Shown here: piece after piece, positions 7,073-15,978 of the stretch
Position numbering within the stretch: position 1 is the stretch's first letter
Layout of the letters: every line of letters begins with the position of its first letter
DNA from: RH-AL1 sp965249685
Lineage (GTDB): Bacteria > Pseudomonadota > Alphaproteobacteria > Rhizobiales > Beijerinckiaceae
Assembly: GCA_965249685.1 (NCBI GenBank)
Contig: CBDFMN010000003.1
Coordinates: 2,542,001 to 2,606,000, forward strand
Reading direction: 5' to 3'
Length of the DNA: 64,000 nt
The notes under the pieces: generated by a model
What the model was told of the DNA's origin: nothing
The model's input: the letters and a program-made list of their open reading frames with translations, nothing else
The model's database searches: none
Program-made: the position numbers and the translations under genes

Positions 7073-9526
7073 TCAGCTGCCATGGGTCAGCCGCATGGTC
7101 AGGGCGCTTGCGGGCGCAGGCATCGTAAAGCGAACGGTCCTGCGGTCGCGGTCGACGGTCACCGGCAGCGAGCCTCCATCCGGACCGGCCACGGCGGCGC
7201 TGGCGCCGAACCAGCCGTGCACGGTGACGTCCACGTCGCGCCACGGCGGCTGGTAAGACCCTTCGCGCGCGGCGAAATCCAGGCTCAAGCCCGTCGCGGT
7301 CTCCGCGCAACGCAGGCGCTGGCGAAGGAAGAGCCCGCGCTCGAACCCCATGGAATGCCCATCGTCGTCGTACAGGATGCCGTGGCAGTCGTCGCCAGGC
7401 CAGACGTCGAGCTCGAGCGGACCGTCCGGTGCCTCGGAAAGCGCCCGCACAAGCGCTTGACGCGGCAGGATGGTGCCCGCGCGGACATAGACGGGCAGAC
7501 GGTCGAGACGCGGCGTCTCGGTGGTGGTCCTTACGGGGACTGTCGCAGCCTCGGCCCCCTGCGGCACAACCTCCCGGTCCGTCCAGTAGTCGAACCACCG
7601 GCCTCTAGGCAAACAGACGCGGTAGGGCGCGGCGCTTTCGGGCTTGGGGGGACCCGCAATCATTAGGCCGGAGCCGAGCATGAAGGAGAGCGCGGCATCG
7701 CACGGCGAACGAAGCATGTCTGGATCGTCATAGAAGAGGGGCCGGACGATGGGCGCTCCGGTGCGATGCGCCTCGTCGACGAGCGCATAGAGATAGGGAA
7801 CCAGGCGGTAGCGCTCTTCCACGTAGTGGCGACGGATCGCCTCGTGCTCAGGGCCGTGAACCCACGGCTCCTGCGGGGGCGTCCCCTTGGCTGTGTGATC
7901 GCGGAACAGGGGCATGAAAGCTTGAATTTCAAACCATCGGGTGAGGAGATCGGGAGTCGGCGTTCCCAGAAAGCCGCCCACGTCCACGGCCGTGTAGGCG
8001 AAGCCGGACAGCCCGAGGTTCAGTGTCTGCGCTACCCCAAGCTTGAGCTGACCCCAGGTCGAAGCATTGTCCCCCGTCCAGGTCACCGCCCATCTCTGTC
8101 CGCCGGCGTAGGCCGAGCGGGTCATCACGAACGGCCGCTCGTCGGGTCGCAGCCGTGTCAGACCTTCGAAGGTCGCCTGGGCGTTGAGCGATCCCGTGAG
8201 GTTGTGAACCTCGGCGTGGCTCGCAGCGCGTGGCGCGAAGCCGGGCGTCGCGATGCGCTGAACGGCGTCAGACGGGATCGTCTTGTCCGGCGTGTCGAAG
8301 ACCGACGGCTCGTTCATGTCGTTCCAGAAGCCGGCGACACCCGCTTGGATAAACCCGGCGTAGAGCCCACCCCACCAAGTGCGAACATCGGCTCTGGTGA
8401 AGTCCGGAAATACAGCCGGTCCGGGCCAGACGCCGCCCGAGAACACTGTGCCGTCGCGATTGTGGACAAAGGCGTCGATCGCCTGTCCGCTGTCGAAGGG
8501 CGCGTAGCCTTGGTTGGGCGCCTTGGCGATATGCAGGTCGGAGATCACGACGGTTTGCAATCCCTGCGCGTGGAGCTCGGCGACAAGCCCCGGCAGGTCA
8601 GGAAAGGTCTTCGGATTGGTGGTGAACGGCCGATTGCGGTCCTGAAAATCGATGTCGAGCCATATGACGTCGGCGGGAAACCGGTCGTGGCGAAGCCTGG
8701 AGGCGATCGCCCGCACCGCATCCGCGCTCTCGTAGCTGTAGCGCGACTGCTGGTATCCCAGCGCCCATTTGGGCAGCATCGGAGGATGGCCGGTCAAGTC
8801 CGCGTAACGCTCGACGATCTGCTTCACGCCGGTGCCGAGGATCACGTAATAGTCCAGCGGGCCGCCTTCGGCATCGATTGTCAGGAGACCGGCCTGGCCG
8901 TGCCCGAGGTCGAAAGTGCTGCGCCAGGGATTGTCCACCAGCAGCCCCCAGCTGCCCGCTGATCCGCCCGTCACGACGAGGAACGGGATGGCTTTATAGA
9001 GAGGATCCGCCGTTTCCATGACCGTCTGGTCGGTGGTCCAGTTGGCGAAGCGGCCGCCACGTCGATCAAGGGGCCCGGTCTTGTCACCCAGGGCGAAGTA
9101 ATGCTCCCCGTGCCGCATCGCCTTCGCCAGGATGAAGCCCGGCCGATCGGGGTCGACCGGCACCTGAGCGTCGGAAAGTACGGTCTGACCCGTGGCGTTC
9201 TCGATCCGCACGGCGAGGCTGGCACGGTCGACCCGTACCGTCAGGGTGGCCGTCCGCAGACCGGCACTGCCGGCGTCCGAAACGTCCTGCGTCGGGGCGC
9301 GGGTGCTCCGCACATCCGCCGGAACGCTCCAGGAGGCGTCCTCGGCCCACATACCCTGCCGTGCAAGGCGGATCCGCACGAGGTCTGGCGCAAGGGCATC
9401 GACGCGCAGGTGATTGTCGCCGATCGAGACCTCGAGAGATCCATCGCCGGCGCACGCCGCCGCGCCCCACACGACCAGAATTGCAGCAGCCAGAGAGGAT
9501 CGGAGTCCGACGCAGACGCTAGTCAT
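7073..9526 (-). CDS. Secreted glycoside hydrolase family 31 (alpha-glucosidase/alpha-xylosidase type)
   Basis: An 817-residue retaining alpha-glycosidase with an N-terminal export signal (hydrophobic residues 9-27). The signature WNDMNEP at 401-407 gives the nucleophile D403, and WTGDN gives the acid/base D486. The N-terminal beta-sandwich (30-245), the barrel with the substrate-gating WLDIDFQD segment near 289-296 and the C-terminal beta domains are all present at normal length. GH31 enzymes cleave alpha-glucosidic or alpha-xylosidic ends; the exact specificity cannot be read here. It lies on the minus strand, convergent with the large GH5 gene. In this locus it may trim or recycle alpha-linked side chains of the exopolysaccharide, which is inference. 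A cysteine at residue 25 makes a poor lipobox, so a soluble periplasmic or exported enzyme is more likely than a lipoprotein. Confidence 0.9.
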   Translation of the reverse strand: MTSVCVGLRSSLAAAILVVWGAAACAGDGSLEVSIGDNHLRVDALAPDLVRIRLARQGMWAEDASWSVPADVRSTRAPTQDVSDAGSAGLRTATLTVRVDRASLAVRIENATGQTVLSDAQVPVDPDRPGFILAKAMRHGEHYFALGDKTGPLDRRGGRFANWTTDQTVMETADPLYKAIPFLVVTGGSAGSWGLLVDNPWRSTFDLGHGQAGLLTIDAEGGPLDYYVILGTGVKQIVERYADLTGHPPMLPKWALGYQQSRYSYESADAVRAIASRLRHDRFPADVIWLDIDFQDRNRPFTTNPKTFPDLPGLVAELHAQGLQTVVISDLHIAKAPNQGYAPFDSGQAIDAFVHNRDGTVFSGGVWPGPAVFPDFTRADVRTWWGGLYAGFIQAGVAGFWNDMNEPSVFDTPDKTIPSDAVQRIATPGFAPRAASHAEVHNLTGSLNAQATFEGLTRLRPDERPFVMTRSAYAGGQRWAVTWTGDNASTWGQLKLGVAQTLNLGLSGFAYTAVDVGGFLGTPTPDLLTRWFEIQAFMPLFRDHTAKGTPPQEPWVHGPEHEAIRRHYVEERYRLVPYLYALVDEAHRTGAPIVRPLFYDDPDMLRSPCDAALSFMLGSGLMIAGPPKPESAAPYRVCLPRGRWFDYWTDREVVPQGAEAATVPVRTTTETPRLDRLPVYVRAGTILPRQALVRALSEAPDGPLELDVWPGDDCHGILYDDDGHSMGFERGLFLRQRLRCAETATGLSLDFAAREGSYQPPWRDVDVTVHGWFGASAAVAGPDGGSLPVTVDRDRRTVRFTMPAPASALTMRLTHGS

Positions 9527-9855
9527 TGCACGCGCGTCCGCGCTTTAGGCAGGCGAAGCACCAATTGCCTCCGCCGACGCCAAGTCGCTGACTGCGGCCG
9601 CCGGCGCGCGTTCCAAACACGCCAGCCGATGCCGCGCAGCGGTGAGACCTGCCTTCGAGGGCCAGGTCGGGGCCGGCGAGCGACTGGGCCAGGTGGGGAA
9701 CGAGCCCGATCGACGCGGACAGGTCACCCGGACGAGGGGGTTCGTGTCGATCGATTGCATCCTCCGCCAGCGGTAACCTTGCCCCGGGTTTGCTGAACCA
9801 GGCGTGACCAACCGTGTTAACACCCTGGTAACTGCTTCCGCAACGAGGTCGCGCG
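9527..9855. other. Intergenic region upstream of the GH31 gene
   Basis: About 330 bp between the divergent GH31 gene and a small membrane protein gene. Frames on both strands are GC-rich shadows without recognisable product. It presumably holds the GH31 promoter; no clear motif seen. Confidence 0.5.
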
Positions 9856-10086
9856 ATGACCCTCTCCATTGTCATACTTCTTTACCTTTCCGGCTGCGCG
9901 GCTGTCCTCGCCGTCTCCGTCTGGCCCGGTCGCGCGAGCCGGATCATAGATGCGGACGACTTGTTAGACACCCAGCAACGTTTGGATCTCGCTTTGACGA
10001 GCTGGCCAGACAAGCCCCTTCCGGACTGCCTCACGCGACTTCTCGAACCTGCTTTCGAGACGCAGGGCGTTGCCTCGCTCGAGTAG
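9856..10086 (+). CDS. Small single-span membrane protein, hypothetical
   Basis: A 76-residue product with one N-terminal hydrophobic segment (residues 3-22, SIVILLYLSGCAAVLAV) followed by a charged tail of about 50 residues. The ATG is preceded by an AACGAGG-like ribosome site. It lies alone on the plus strand between the GH31 gene and the convergent polymerase-glycosyltransferase fusion. No family is recognised; it could also be a chance frame in GC-rich DNA. Confidence 0.4.
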   Translation: MTLSIVILLYLSGCAAVLAVSVWPGRASRIIDADDLLDTQQRLDLALTSWPDKPLPDCLTRLLEPAFETQGVASLE

Positions 10087-10351
10087 GTCGCGCAAGGAAT
10101 ACCTCTCCGGAAGCCGACGCCCCGGCCTGCCTCCGGCGGGCGGACGAACTTACCGCGGCAGCCGAACGGGAAGCGACGTTCCCCTTCGCCTGGGCTGATA
10201 CGCGGATAGGTCCGAGCGTGTCCCGCCAGCCGGGCGCCCAGTCATGCCAGATGCCGGTTGGGTCGACTCTGACGAGAGTTTCCACCGGCGGACGAGCAGC
10301 TCGGCCCTTCGACGCTTCCCCCGAATGTCCAGAGATCTCGACGCAGAGAAG

Positions 10352-13300
10352 TCAGACCGCTTTCGAGCGCAGCATCCACTGGTAACGCTGAAACAGAGCC
10401 TTCATAAGCGTATCGACCGAAAACAGGCGTTCAAACAACGCGCGGCCGTTTTCCGCGAGGCTCACGCGCAAGGCCGGGTCCCGCGCCAGGCGGCGCAACG
10501 CGTCGGTTAGCGCATCGACATCCCCGGGAGGGACGAGAAGACAGTCGATGTTGTCCGACAGCACTTCCCCGATCGAGCCGACTGGCGTTGCGACGATCGG
10601 CACGCGGCACGTTAGAGCTTCCAGAATTGCGATCGGGAGGCCCTCCTCGTAGCTTGGCAGCGCCAAGCAGTCCGCCTTCGCGAAGAGGCTGCTGACCTTG
10701 TCGCGCTCGATCCAGCCCGTAAAATGGCAGATTTCGGAAAGGCCGAGCACCTTGGCTTCCGCGATATAGCGCTCGACCTCGCCGCCTCCGGCCAGGGTCG
10801 CAGATATGGCGATCCCCTCGTCGCGAAGGCGTTTGACTGTGGCGAGAAATTCGCCGATCCCCTTGCGCGGCGACAGGTTGGCCATGACCAGCACATGAAG
10901 TGTACCTGCCGGGCGCGTCGGGCGGACGCCCAAAGCGGCCACGCTTGGCCCAAGGTCGACGCTCCCGTTGTAGAGGACACCCACGCGATCCACGCTAGCG
11001 CCGACTTCGTCGCAGAGAAACGTGTTCCATCGTTCGCCGAGAACAACGTTGTAGTCCGCTCGCAACACCGTGCGGCGCGTCCACCATCGCATCGCCCGGT
11101 TGGTGGACCGGTAGAAAGGGATTAGTTCGGCCCCGTGGTGGTGTAAGAGCACGATCATGCCAAGCGCTCGGCCAAGATCCTGGAGGAGACCTTTGCGGAT
11201 AAAGCTGTTCCGCTCGGAGACCTGCAGGTGCAGGATGCTGGCTTTGCGACGGAGGCCGAGCCAGGCGATCTTGGCGGCGGCCTTGCAGAAGTAGAACGGC
11301 CACAACCAGGACGACCCTCTTCCTCGGGCGTCCACGACGAAGACGTCTAGGTCGCCGGCGGCTTCGATCCAATCGGCCATCGTGCGAGTGACGGACGCCA
11401 TGCCGCCGCGCCCGGTTTGTCCGCCGGGCGAAACGATGATGATGCCCGACGACAGCGCCTCAAGGCCAGCGATCTTGGACCCGCGACGGTCGGCCGTCGA
11501 GCCTGGGCGTTGTGGACGCTTCGTCAGCGGGCGCAGGCGAGCCGCAATCATCACCAGCACGATCCGCCAGGTGAACTTGGTTCCGCCGAGAAGGTAGCGC
11601 CTGGCGAGGCGGCGCGGCTCCTGGGCCAGTCTGAACAGCCACTCCAGCCGTAGCTGCCGCATTCGCAAAGGAGCCCGCCGGAACCGTTCCGCGTAGAAGT
11701 CGAGGATCGCTCCGCCGTTGACGATCAGGCGCGGTCGCTCCGAACACGCGCGCAGCTCGTTGGCGACGACCTCCTGTCGCGGCATTCCCATGGCGAGGAT
11801 CACGATGTCAGGGTCTGAGCGGCGCACGGCCTCGACGTAATCGGTCCGTGACCGGAACCCGTCCAGAGAGGCCACAACGACGATCCCGGCCTTTCGCATC
11901 TGGAGCAGCGCGGTCCCGAGCCAGGGCTCGCGGGTGCCAAAGATTGCCACCTTGCGTTCGCCCGCTCCGGCCAAGAGGCGTGGTATGAAATCGGTGCCGT
12001 TGGCGTTGATCCCGGTCTGCAGGCCGAGCAGCTTGAGGGCCACCTCGATCCCGACGCCATCGCGCAGCAAACAATCGGCCTCCTCGAGCGCGACCCTGAA
12101 GCTCTGATCCTCATAAGCGAGATTGAAGGCGTGTTGATTGATGAAGGAGACGATCTGTGTCCGGTCGCCGGCAAGCAGACCTTGAACGATTTCGTCCTGC
12201 TGCTCCGTGGTCGCGAGAACTGTGGTGCGCTCGAGTAAGTCCAACATCTCGTCGATGACACTTCGCTCTAGCGGCATTGAGTTCCCAAATCGAGCGTGCA
12301 AGCCCAAATCGGTGGTCCGATCCGTGCCTTCGCTTTGAGCTATCGCAACGTCGTTCCAACTGCAATCACGCAGGGAGTCCGATAGAGATCGAGGCGACGC
12401 GCTCCTCAGGCTGCGCGCGAGCCCTAGACCGACCAAACCCGTCACCACAATAGCGCATCCGGGTATCTGCAGTGAAAAATCGATGCACGAATGAACCATG
12501 GTGATGACGAGCGCCGCTGCCGCGGCGAGGGGCGCCGCCTCGCGGCCCCGCGTCGCCCGTACGCCGACGGCCAGTGCGATGAGAGCGGCCAGGCAGGCGA
12601 CGATAATGGCCCCCGCCAGCGGGATGCCGAGTTCCGCCATGAGTTCGAGCGGCGTGCTGTGGGCGCGGATCCATACACCCCAGAGGCTAGGGGGAACGTC
12701 GCGATAGCTTGGGAACACCAGGGGAAACGTCCCCAGGCCCGATCCAAACCACGGCCGGTCCATGATCATGCGCAACGTGGACCGGTACACGTCCAGGCGG
12801 TTCTCGTCCGAAAAGCCGATCTGACCGAAGCGGAGGGCGGTGGTACCGCCGAGCAGCGGGATCAGGCAGAAGACGGCGACCAGAAGGCCGGCCTTGAGCG
12901 GGATGCGGCGCAGGTGCGGCGACTTCATATCCCAGAGCGAGATCACGGCCACGGCGGAGAGGGCCACCACCGAGAGAAGGACCCCCGCGCGCGACGAGGT
13001 CATCAGCAAGGCAGCCGTGCACGTCAAAGTGCAGACAACCAGCAGGATCAGCCGCAGGAGCGGCGCCGAGACAACCCGACCGGATCGCCCCCCCGCCCAC
13101 AAGGCGCCAAGCTCGACATCGCGAAGGTGCCGGCACGTCATCGCAAGCCACAGGCAGGCGCAGGATCCGAAATAGACGGCAGCCGTGTTGCGCTGAAGAA
13201 ACGTGCCGATCACGTTGCCGAAATAACCCGGCCGACGCTCCCACAACACCATATCCGGCGTCACAAAGGCAAACACGATACCATAGATCGCGTAGCACAC

Positions 13301-13858
13301 GCCCGAGATGGCGACGGTGACCAGGATCCGGCGCGTGTTTCGATGGTCGACGCCGACGATCAGGCCGATGGCCATCGCGGCCATACACGCCAGGAGGTTA
13401 CCCATCGCGAACAGCGGCACCCACAGCGCCACGGATCCGGCTCCAGCGAGGGGACCAAGGATACGAGCGGTCTGGGCCCAGATGGGATCAGCTTCGACCA
13501 GCGGGTTCGCGCCGGTCCCCTGCAGTATTGAGACGACCACCACCGATGCGGCGAGCGCGCCGATGAGAACCAGGGCCCCGGCGCGTTTTGCGCCGAGGCG
13601 CCTCGGCGAGACGATCACGAGGTTGAGGCCGAGCAGCACGCACCAGAATGCGAGGGAGACCTGGTCGATCGATCCGAACGGCAGCGGCGCCAACGCGAGC
13701 ACAGCCGAAAGCAGCGCCGTGGCAACGCGGTTGCCTGCACGGGGGCGCGGCAACGGTGGTGCGAGCTTAGCCCGCGATAGTCGCGGGCGAAGCCGCTGCA
13801 GCTCGCCCGGCATCGCCTTGGCAGGCAACCTGCGCGGCGGCTCGAGACGGCTTCGCAA
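10352..13858 (-). CDS. Three-part fusion: O-antigen polymerase/ligase - GT26 (WecG/TagA) - GT4 glycosyltransferase
   Basis: One uninterrupted 1168-codon frame joins three normally separate proteins. Residues about 40-470 are a multi-span Wzy/WaaL-type protein with the large-loop motif GSGLGTFPLVFPSYRD and the RAHSTPLELMAELG segment. Residues 528-775 are a complete WecG/TagA/CpsF (GT26) domain (LLRDGVGIEVALKLLG, AMGMPRQEVV). Residues about 795-1168 are a GT4 enzyme with PRKGIGEF and the EEGLPIAILEAL carboxylate motif. The first codon is TTG with AAAGGA eight bases upstream; an ATG at 13813 is an alternative. It starts 12 bp after the Wza-like gene, so the two are probably co-transcribed. The fusion would tether two sugar transferases to a polymerase at the inner membrane. 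The domain calls are firm, the concerted role is inference. Confidence 0.9.
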   Translation of the reverse strand: MRSRLEPPRRLPAKAMPGELQRLRPRLSRAKLAPPLPRPRAGNRVATALLSAVLALAPLPFGSIDQVSLAFWCVLLGLNLVIVSPRRLGAKRAGALVLIGALAASVVVVSILQGTGANPLVEADPIWAQTARILGPLAGAGSVALWVPLFAMGNLLACMAAMAIGLIVGVDHRNTRRILVTVAISGVCYAIYGIVFAFVTPDMVLWERRPGYFGNVIGTFLQRNTAAVYFGSCACLWLAMTCRHLRDVELGALWAGGRSGRVVSAPLLRLILLVVCTLTCTAALLMTSSRAGVLLSVVALSAVAVISLWDMKSPHLRRIPLKAGLLVAVFCLIPLLGGTTALRFGQIGFSDENRLDVYRSTLRMIMDRPWFGSGLGTFPLVFPSYRDVPPSLWGVWIRAHSTPLELMAELGIPLAGAIIVACLAALIALAVGVRATRGREAAPLAAAAALVITMVHSCIDFSLQIPGCAIVVTGLVGLGLARSLRSASPRSLSDSLRDCSWNDVAIAQSEGTDRTTDLGLHARFGNSMPLERSVIDEMLDLLERTTVLATTEQQDEIVQGLLAGDRTQIVSFINQHAFNLAYEDQSFRVALEEADCLLRDGVGIEVALKLLGLQTGINANGTDFIPRLLAGAGERKVAIFGTREPWLGTALLQMRKAGIVVVASLDGFRSRTDYVEAVRRSDPDIVILAMGMPRQEVVANELRACSERPRLIVNGGAILDFYAERFRRAPLRMRQLRLEWLFRLAQEPRRLARRYLLGGTKFTWRIVLVMIAARLRPLTKRPQRPGSTADRRGSKIAGLEALSSGIIIVSPGGQTGRGGMASVTRTMADWIEAAGDLDVFVVDARGRGSSWLWPFYFCKAAAKIAWLGLRRKASILHLQVSERNSFIRKGLLQDLGRALGMIVLLHHHGAELIPFYRSTNRAMRWWTRRTVLRADYNVVLGERWNTFLCDEVGASVDRVGVLYNGSVDLGPSVAALGVRPTRPAGTLHVLVMANLSPRKGIGEFLATVKRLRDEGIAISATLAGGGEVERYIAEAKVLGLSEICHFTGWIERDKVSSLFAKADCLALPSYEEGLPIAILEALTCRVPIVATPVGSIGEVLSDNIDCLLVPPGDVDALTDALRRLARDPALRVSLAENGRALFERLFSVDTLMKALFQRYQWMLRSKAV

Positions 13859-13870
13859 GCAACAGGTCCT

Positions 13871-15049
13871 TTATCGGATGGCTCGGGCCGTACTGGTGGC
13901 GATCAGGCCGTTGCCTGCGGTTGCCGTGACGAGATTGACGAAGGTGAGGAACTTGGTCACCTCCACCTCTTTCGCGTTGGCGGCGAAGATTACATCCTGA
14001 TTCCGCATGAGCAGCTTTGTTGCTACGAAGTAGCCCGCAGGGTCGCTCATATCGACTTTGAAGATGACGGGGACGGTTCCGTTGACCGACAATTTCGTGG
14101 TGTCGGCACCGAGCAGCACAGCGATGTCGTTAGGCTCCCGCCGATACAGGAATACCGAACCGGGGTTGGCCTGGAAGTCGACCAAGCCGCCGGCCTTGGC
14201 TATGCCCTCCGTAAGGTTGATCCGCCACGCGTCGAAATTAAACTCGCCCTGACGCCCGGACGCGCCGAACGCGATGAACTTCTGCTGCTCGCGGTAGGCG
14301 TAGATACGGTCACCCGGCTGGATGTAGATGTTGTTGGCCGGGTTCATCACGAGGTTCTCGAAGGGCACGGTGGCGCGCTTGTTAGCACGCTCCAACACGA
14401 TCCAAGTCTCAAAGCCCTGGCCCTTGATGCCGGCCGCGCGCGTCAGGGCGTCGGTGATGCGGTCACCCGCGCCGGAAGCCGACGCCGCGAACCGGATCGG
14501 AGCGTTGACCTCACCGAATACCGAGACGAGGTTGGTCCGCTGGGACGACAGGGCGACGACCACCTGAGGCTCGATCGCCCGGTTCTTGATGCGGCTGACG
14601 ATCTCGTTTTGCACCTGGACGTTGGTTTTTCCGTTCGCCCGGATGATTCCGGCGTAGGGAACACTGATGTTACCATCGTTGTCGACGGCTTGATCGGGTA
14701 TGGTGACGAAATTGCCCGGCCGCACCCCGGCTTCGGAGGGAATGAACAGGCCGCCGGCAGCGGCCTCAAAGATGGTGACAGAGATGACGTCGCCGATGCC
14801 GAACTTCAGGTCGGACGGACGGCGGCGATCGGTGAAGGCGCCGGCCAGGCCGGGGGGCTCGTTGTGGGACAGAATGTCGACAACGGCGGGCGTCAAGGGG
14901 ACCAGCAGGTAAGGCAGCGTGGAGGGGGCCTGCGCCTCGATGGCCTGGGTGGTCGGCCCCGATGTCGGGATGAAGCCGCACCCTGCCAACGCCGAGGCTA
15001 TCAGAGCGACCAAAACGCGAACTGCAGGCATTTGGCCGCGGAACATCAA
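13871..15049 (-). CDS. Polysaccharide export outer-membrane lipoprotein (Wza/OPX family)
   Basis: A 392-residue outer-membrane polysaccharide export protein. The signal peptide ends in a lipobox LAGC with the lipidated cysteine at residue 24. A Poly_export domain (about 75-175, FGIGDVISVTIFEA...) is followed by SLBB-type beta-grasp domains (about 180-340, GDRITDALTRAAG, QPGDRIYAYREQQ). The C-terminus holds a short hydrophobic end, as in the membrane-spanning helix of Wza. It forms the translocation channel for EPS and works with the Wzc-like protein encoded at 20476-22740. It is the first gene of a short minus-strand unit whose second gene is the polymerase fusion. Confidence 0.93.
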   Translation of the reverse strand: MMFRGQMPAVRVLVALIASALAGCGFIPTSGPTTQAIEAQAPSTLPYLLVPLTPAVVDILSHNEPPGLAGAFTDRRRPSDLKFGIGDVISVTIFEAAAGGLFIPSEAGVRPGNFVTIPDQAVDNDGNISVPYAGIIRANGKTNVQVQNEIVSRIKNRAIEPQVVVALSSQRTNLVSVFGEVNAPIRFAASASGAGDRITDALTRAAGIKGQGFETWIVLERANKRATVPFENLVMNPANNIYIQPGDRIYAYREQQKFIAFGASGRQGEFNFDAWRINLTEGIAKAGGLVDFQANPGSVFLYRREPNDIAVLLGADTTKLSVNGTVPVIFKVDMSDPAGYFVATKLLMRNQDVIFAANAKEVEVTKFLTFVNLVTATAGNGLIATSTARAIR

Positions 15050-15243
15050 TTAACCCTCAAGTCATACTACTCTAAAATTTGTGTCTGTCGGAAGTCTAGC
15101 CCGTACTATTGCCGGCTGCGGCTTACAATAGACCGTGTCCCTCGTGCAACAATCCCTCCGCCCATCCATCTGATCGTGCGACGTCCCTTATAAACAAGTA
15201 AACTGCTACATCAAGACCTTCGTTTAACAGAGCCGCCGGAAGG

Positions 15244-15885
15244 TTACACCCCGGCCGCGCGTGCGGTCTGCACGGTAGACCACAGGCTGGGTTCCGACGG
15301 CATCTGGACCCGCACCCAGGCGTATGGGACTGCTCTCCAAGGCCGAACGCGCGGGTCGAGATTGTCGAGCACCAGGTCTCCCGCGCTCGTCCGGGCGAGG
15401 AGAACGAGGTGGTGCTCCCCCCAGGGCGTCACCACCTCGGACAGAAGTAAGGCGGCGCTTGGCCACCCCGACTTCAACAGCCAATGGCGTTTGGTCACCG
15501 CATAGTCGTTACAGTCGCCCGACCGCGGCCCGACACGCCATGTGTCGTGGGTCGTGTTGCCGACGTGACGCATCGGCGTGATGGATCGGTTGACACGCGC
15601 GTTGATGGTGGCGAGTTCCACATCGCGCGCGGGCGTCAGCTCCACCGACTGAGACGGCTGGTTCCCGAGTTCCTTGCTGCGGCACTCCTCAGGGTAGCGC
15701 AGGCAGAAATGGGTGTAGGCGAGCGGCCCCAGCACAGACCGCGCGAGGATGATCGCGTCACCGGGGCCTACTCCCCCCGGCGAGGCCGCCTGAGCCGAAC
15801 GCGGGGACGCCGCCGCCACCATGGCGGCAACCAGCACGCCGGCCGCGGCGTAGAGGGTTAGGGCGGAGGCTCTGCTGAACAACAT
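15244..15885 (-). CDS. Periplasmic C93 (LapG-like, transglutaminase-like) cysteine peptidase
   Basis: A 213-residue exported protein of the bacterial transglutaminase-like cysteine proteinase family (peptidase C93, former DUF920). The signal peptide covers residues 1-34. The catalytic triad is visible as C125 in GDCNDYA, H159 in GEHHLVL and D174 in LDNLDP. LapG, the characterised member, cuts the N-terminus of type I-secreted adhesins and releases them from the outer membrane. This gene lies 93 bp downstream of the HlyD gene of a type I system on the same strand, which makes control of a type I substrate an attractive idea. No LapD-like GGDEF/EAL partner is present in the window. Confidence 0.88.
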   Translation of the reverse strand: MLFSRASALTLYAAAGVLVAAMVAAASPRSAQAASPGGVGPGDAIILARSVLGPLAYTHFCLRYPEECRSKELGNQPSQSVELTPARDVELATINARVNRSITPMRHVGNTTHDTWRVGPRSGDCNDYAVTKRHWLLKSGWPSAALLLSEVVTPWGEHHLVLLARTSAGDLVLDNLDPRVRPWRAVPYAWVRVQMPSEPSLWSTVQTARAAGV

Positions 15886-15978
15886 GCCGGCTACCTAGCC
15901 AGCAACGGCTTAACAAACGGTGTGGGCGCGCGGAGCGCCGTCTCCGTGCGGTCGTGACTGATCGAGGGGTCGGGGCCG

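Noticed and set aside
7073..9526. GH31 protein as a lipoprotein
   Set aside because: The cysteine at residue 25 is preceded by AAA rather than a leucine-type lipobox, so a plain signal peptide is more likely.
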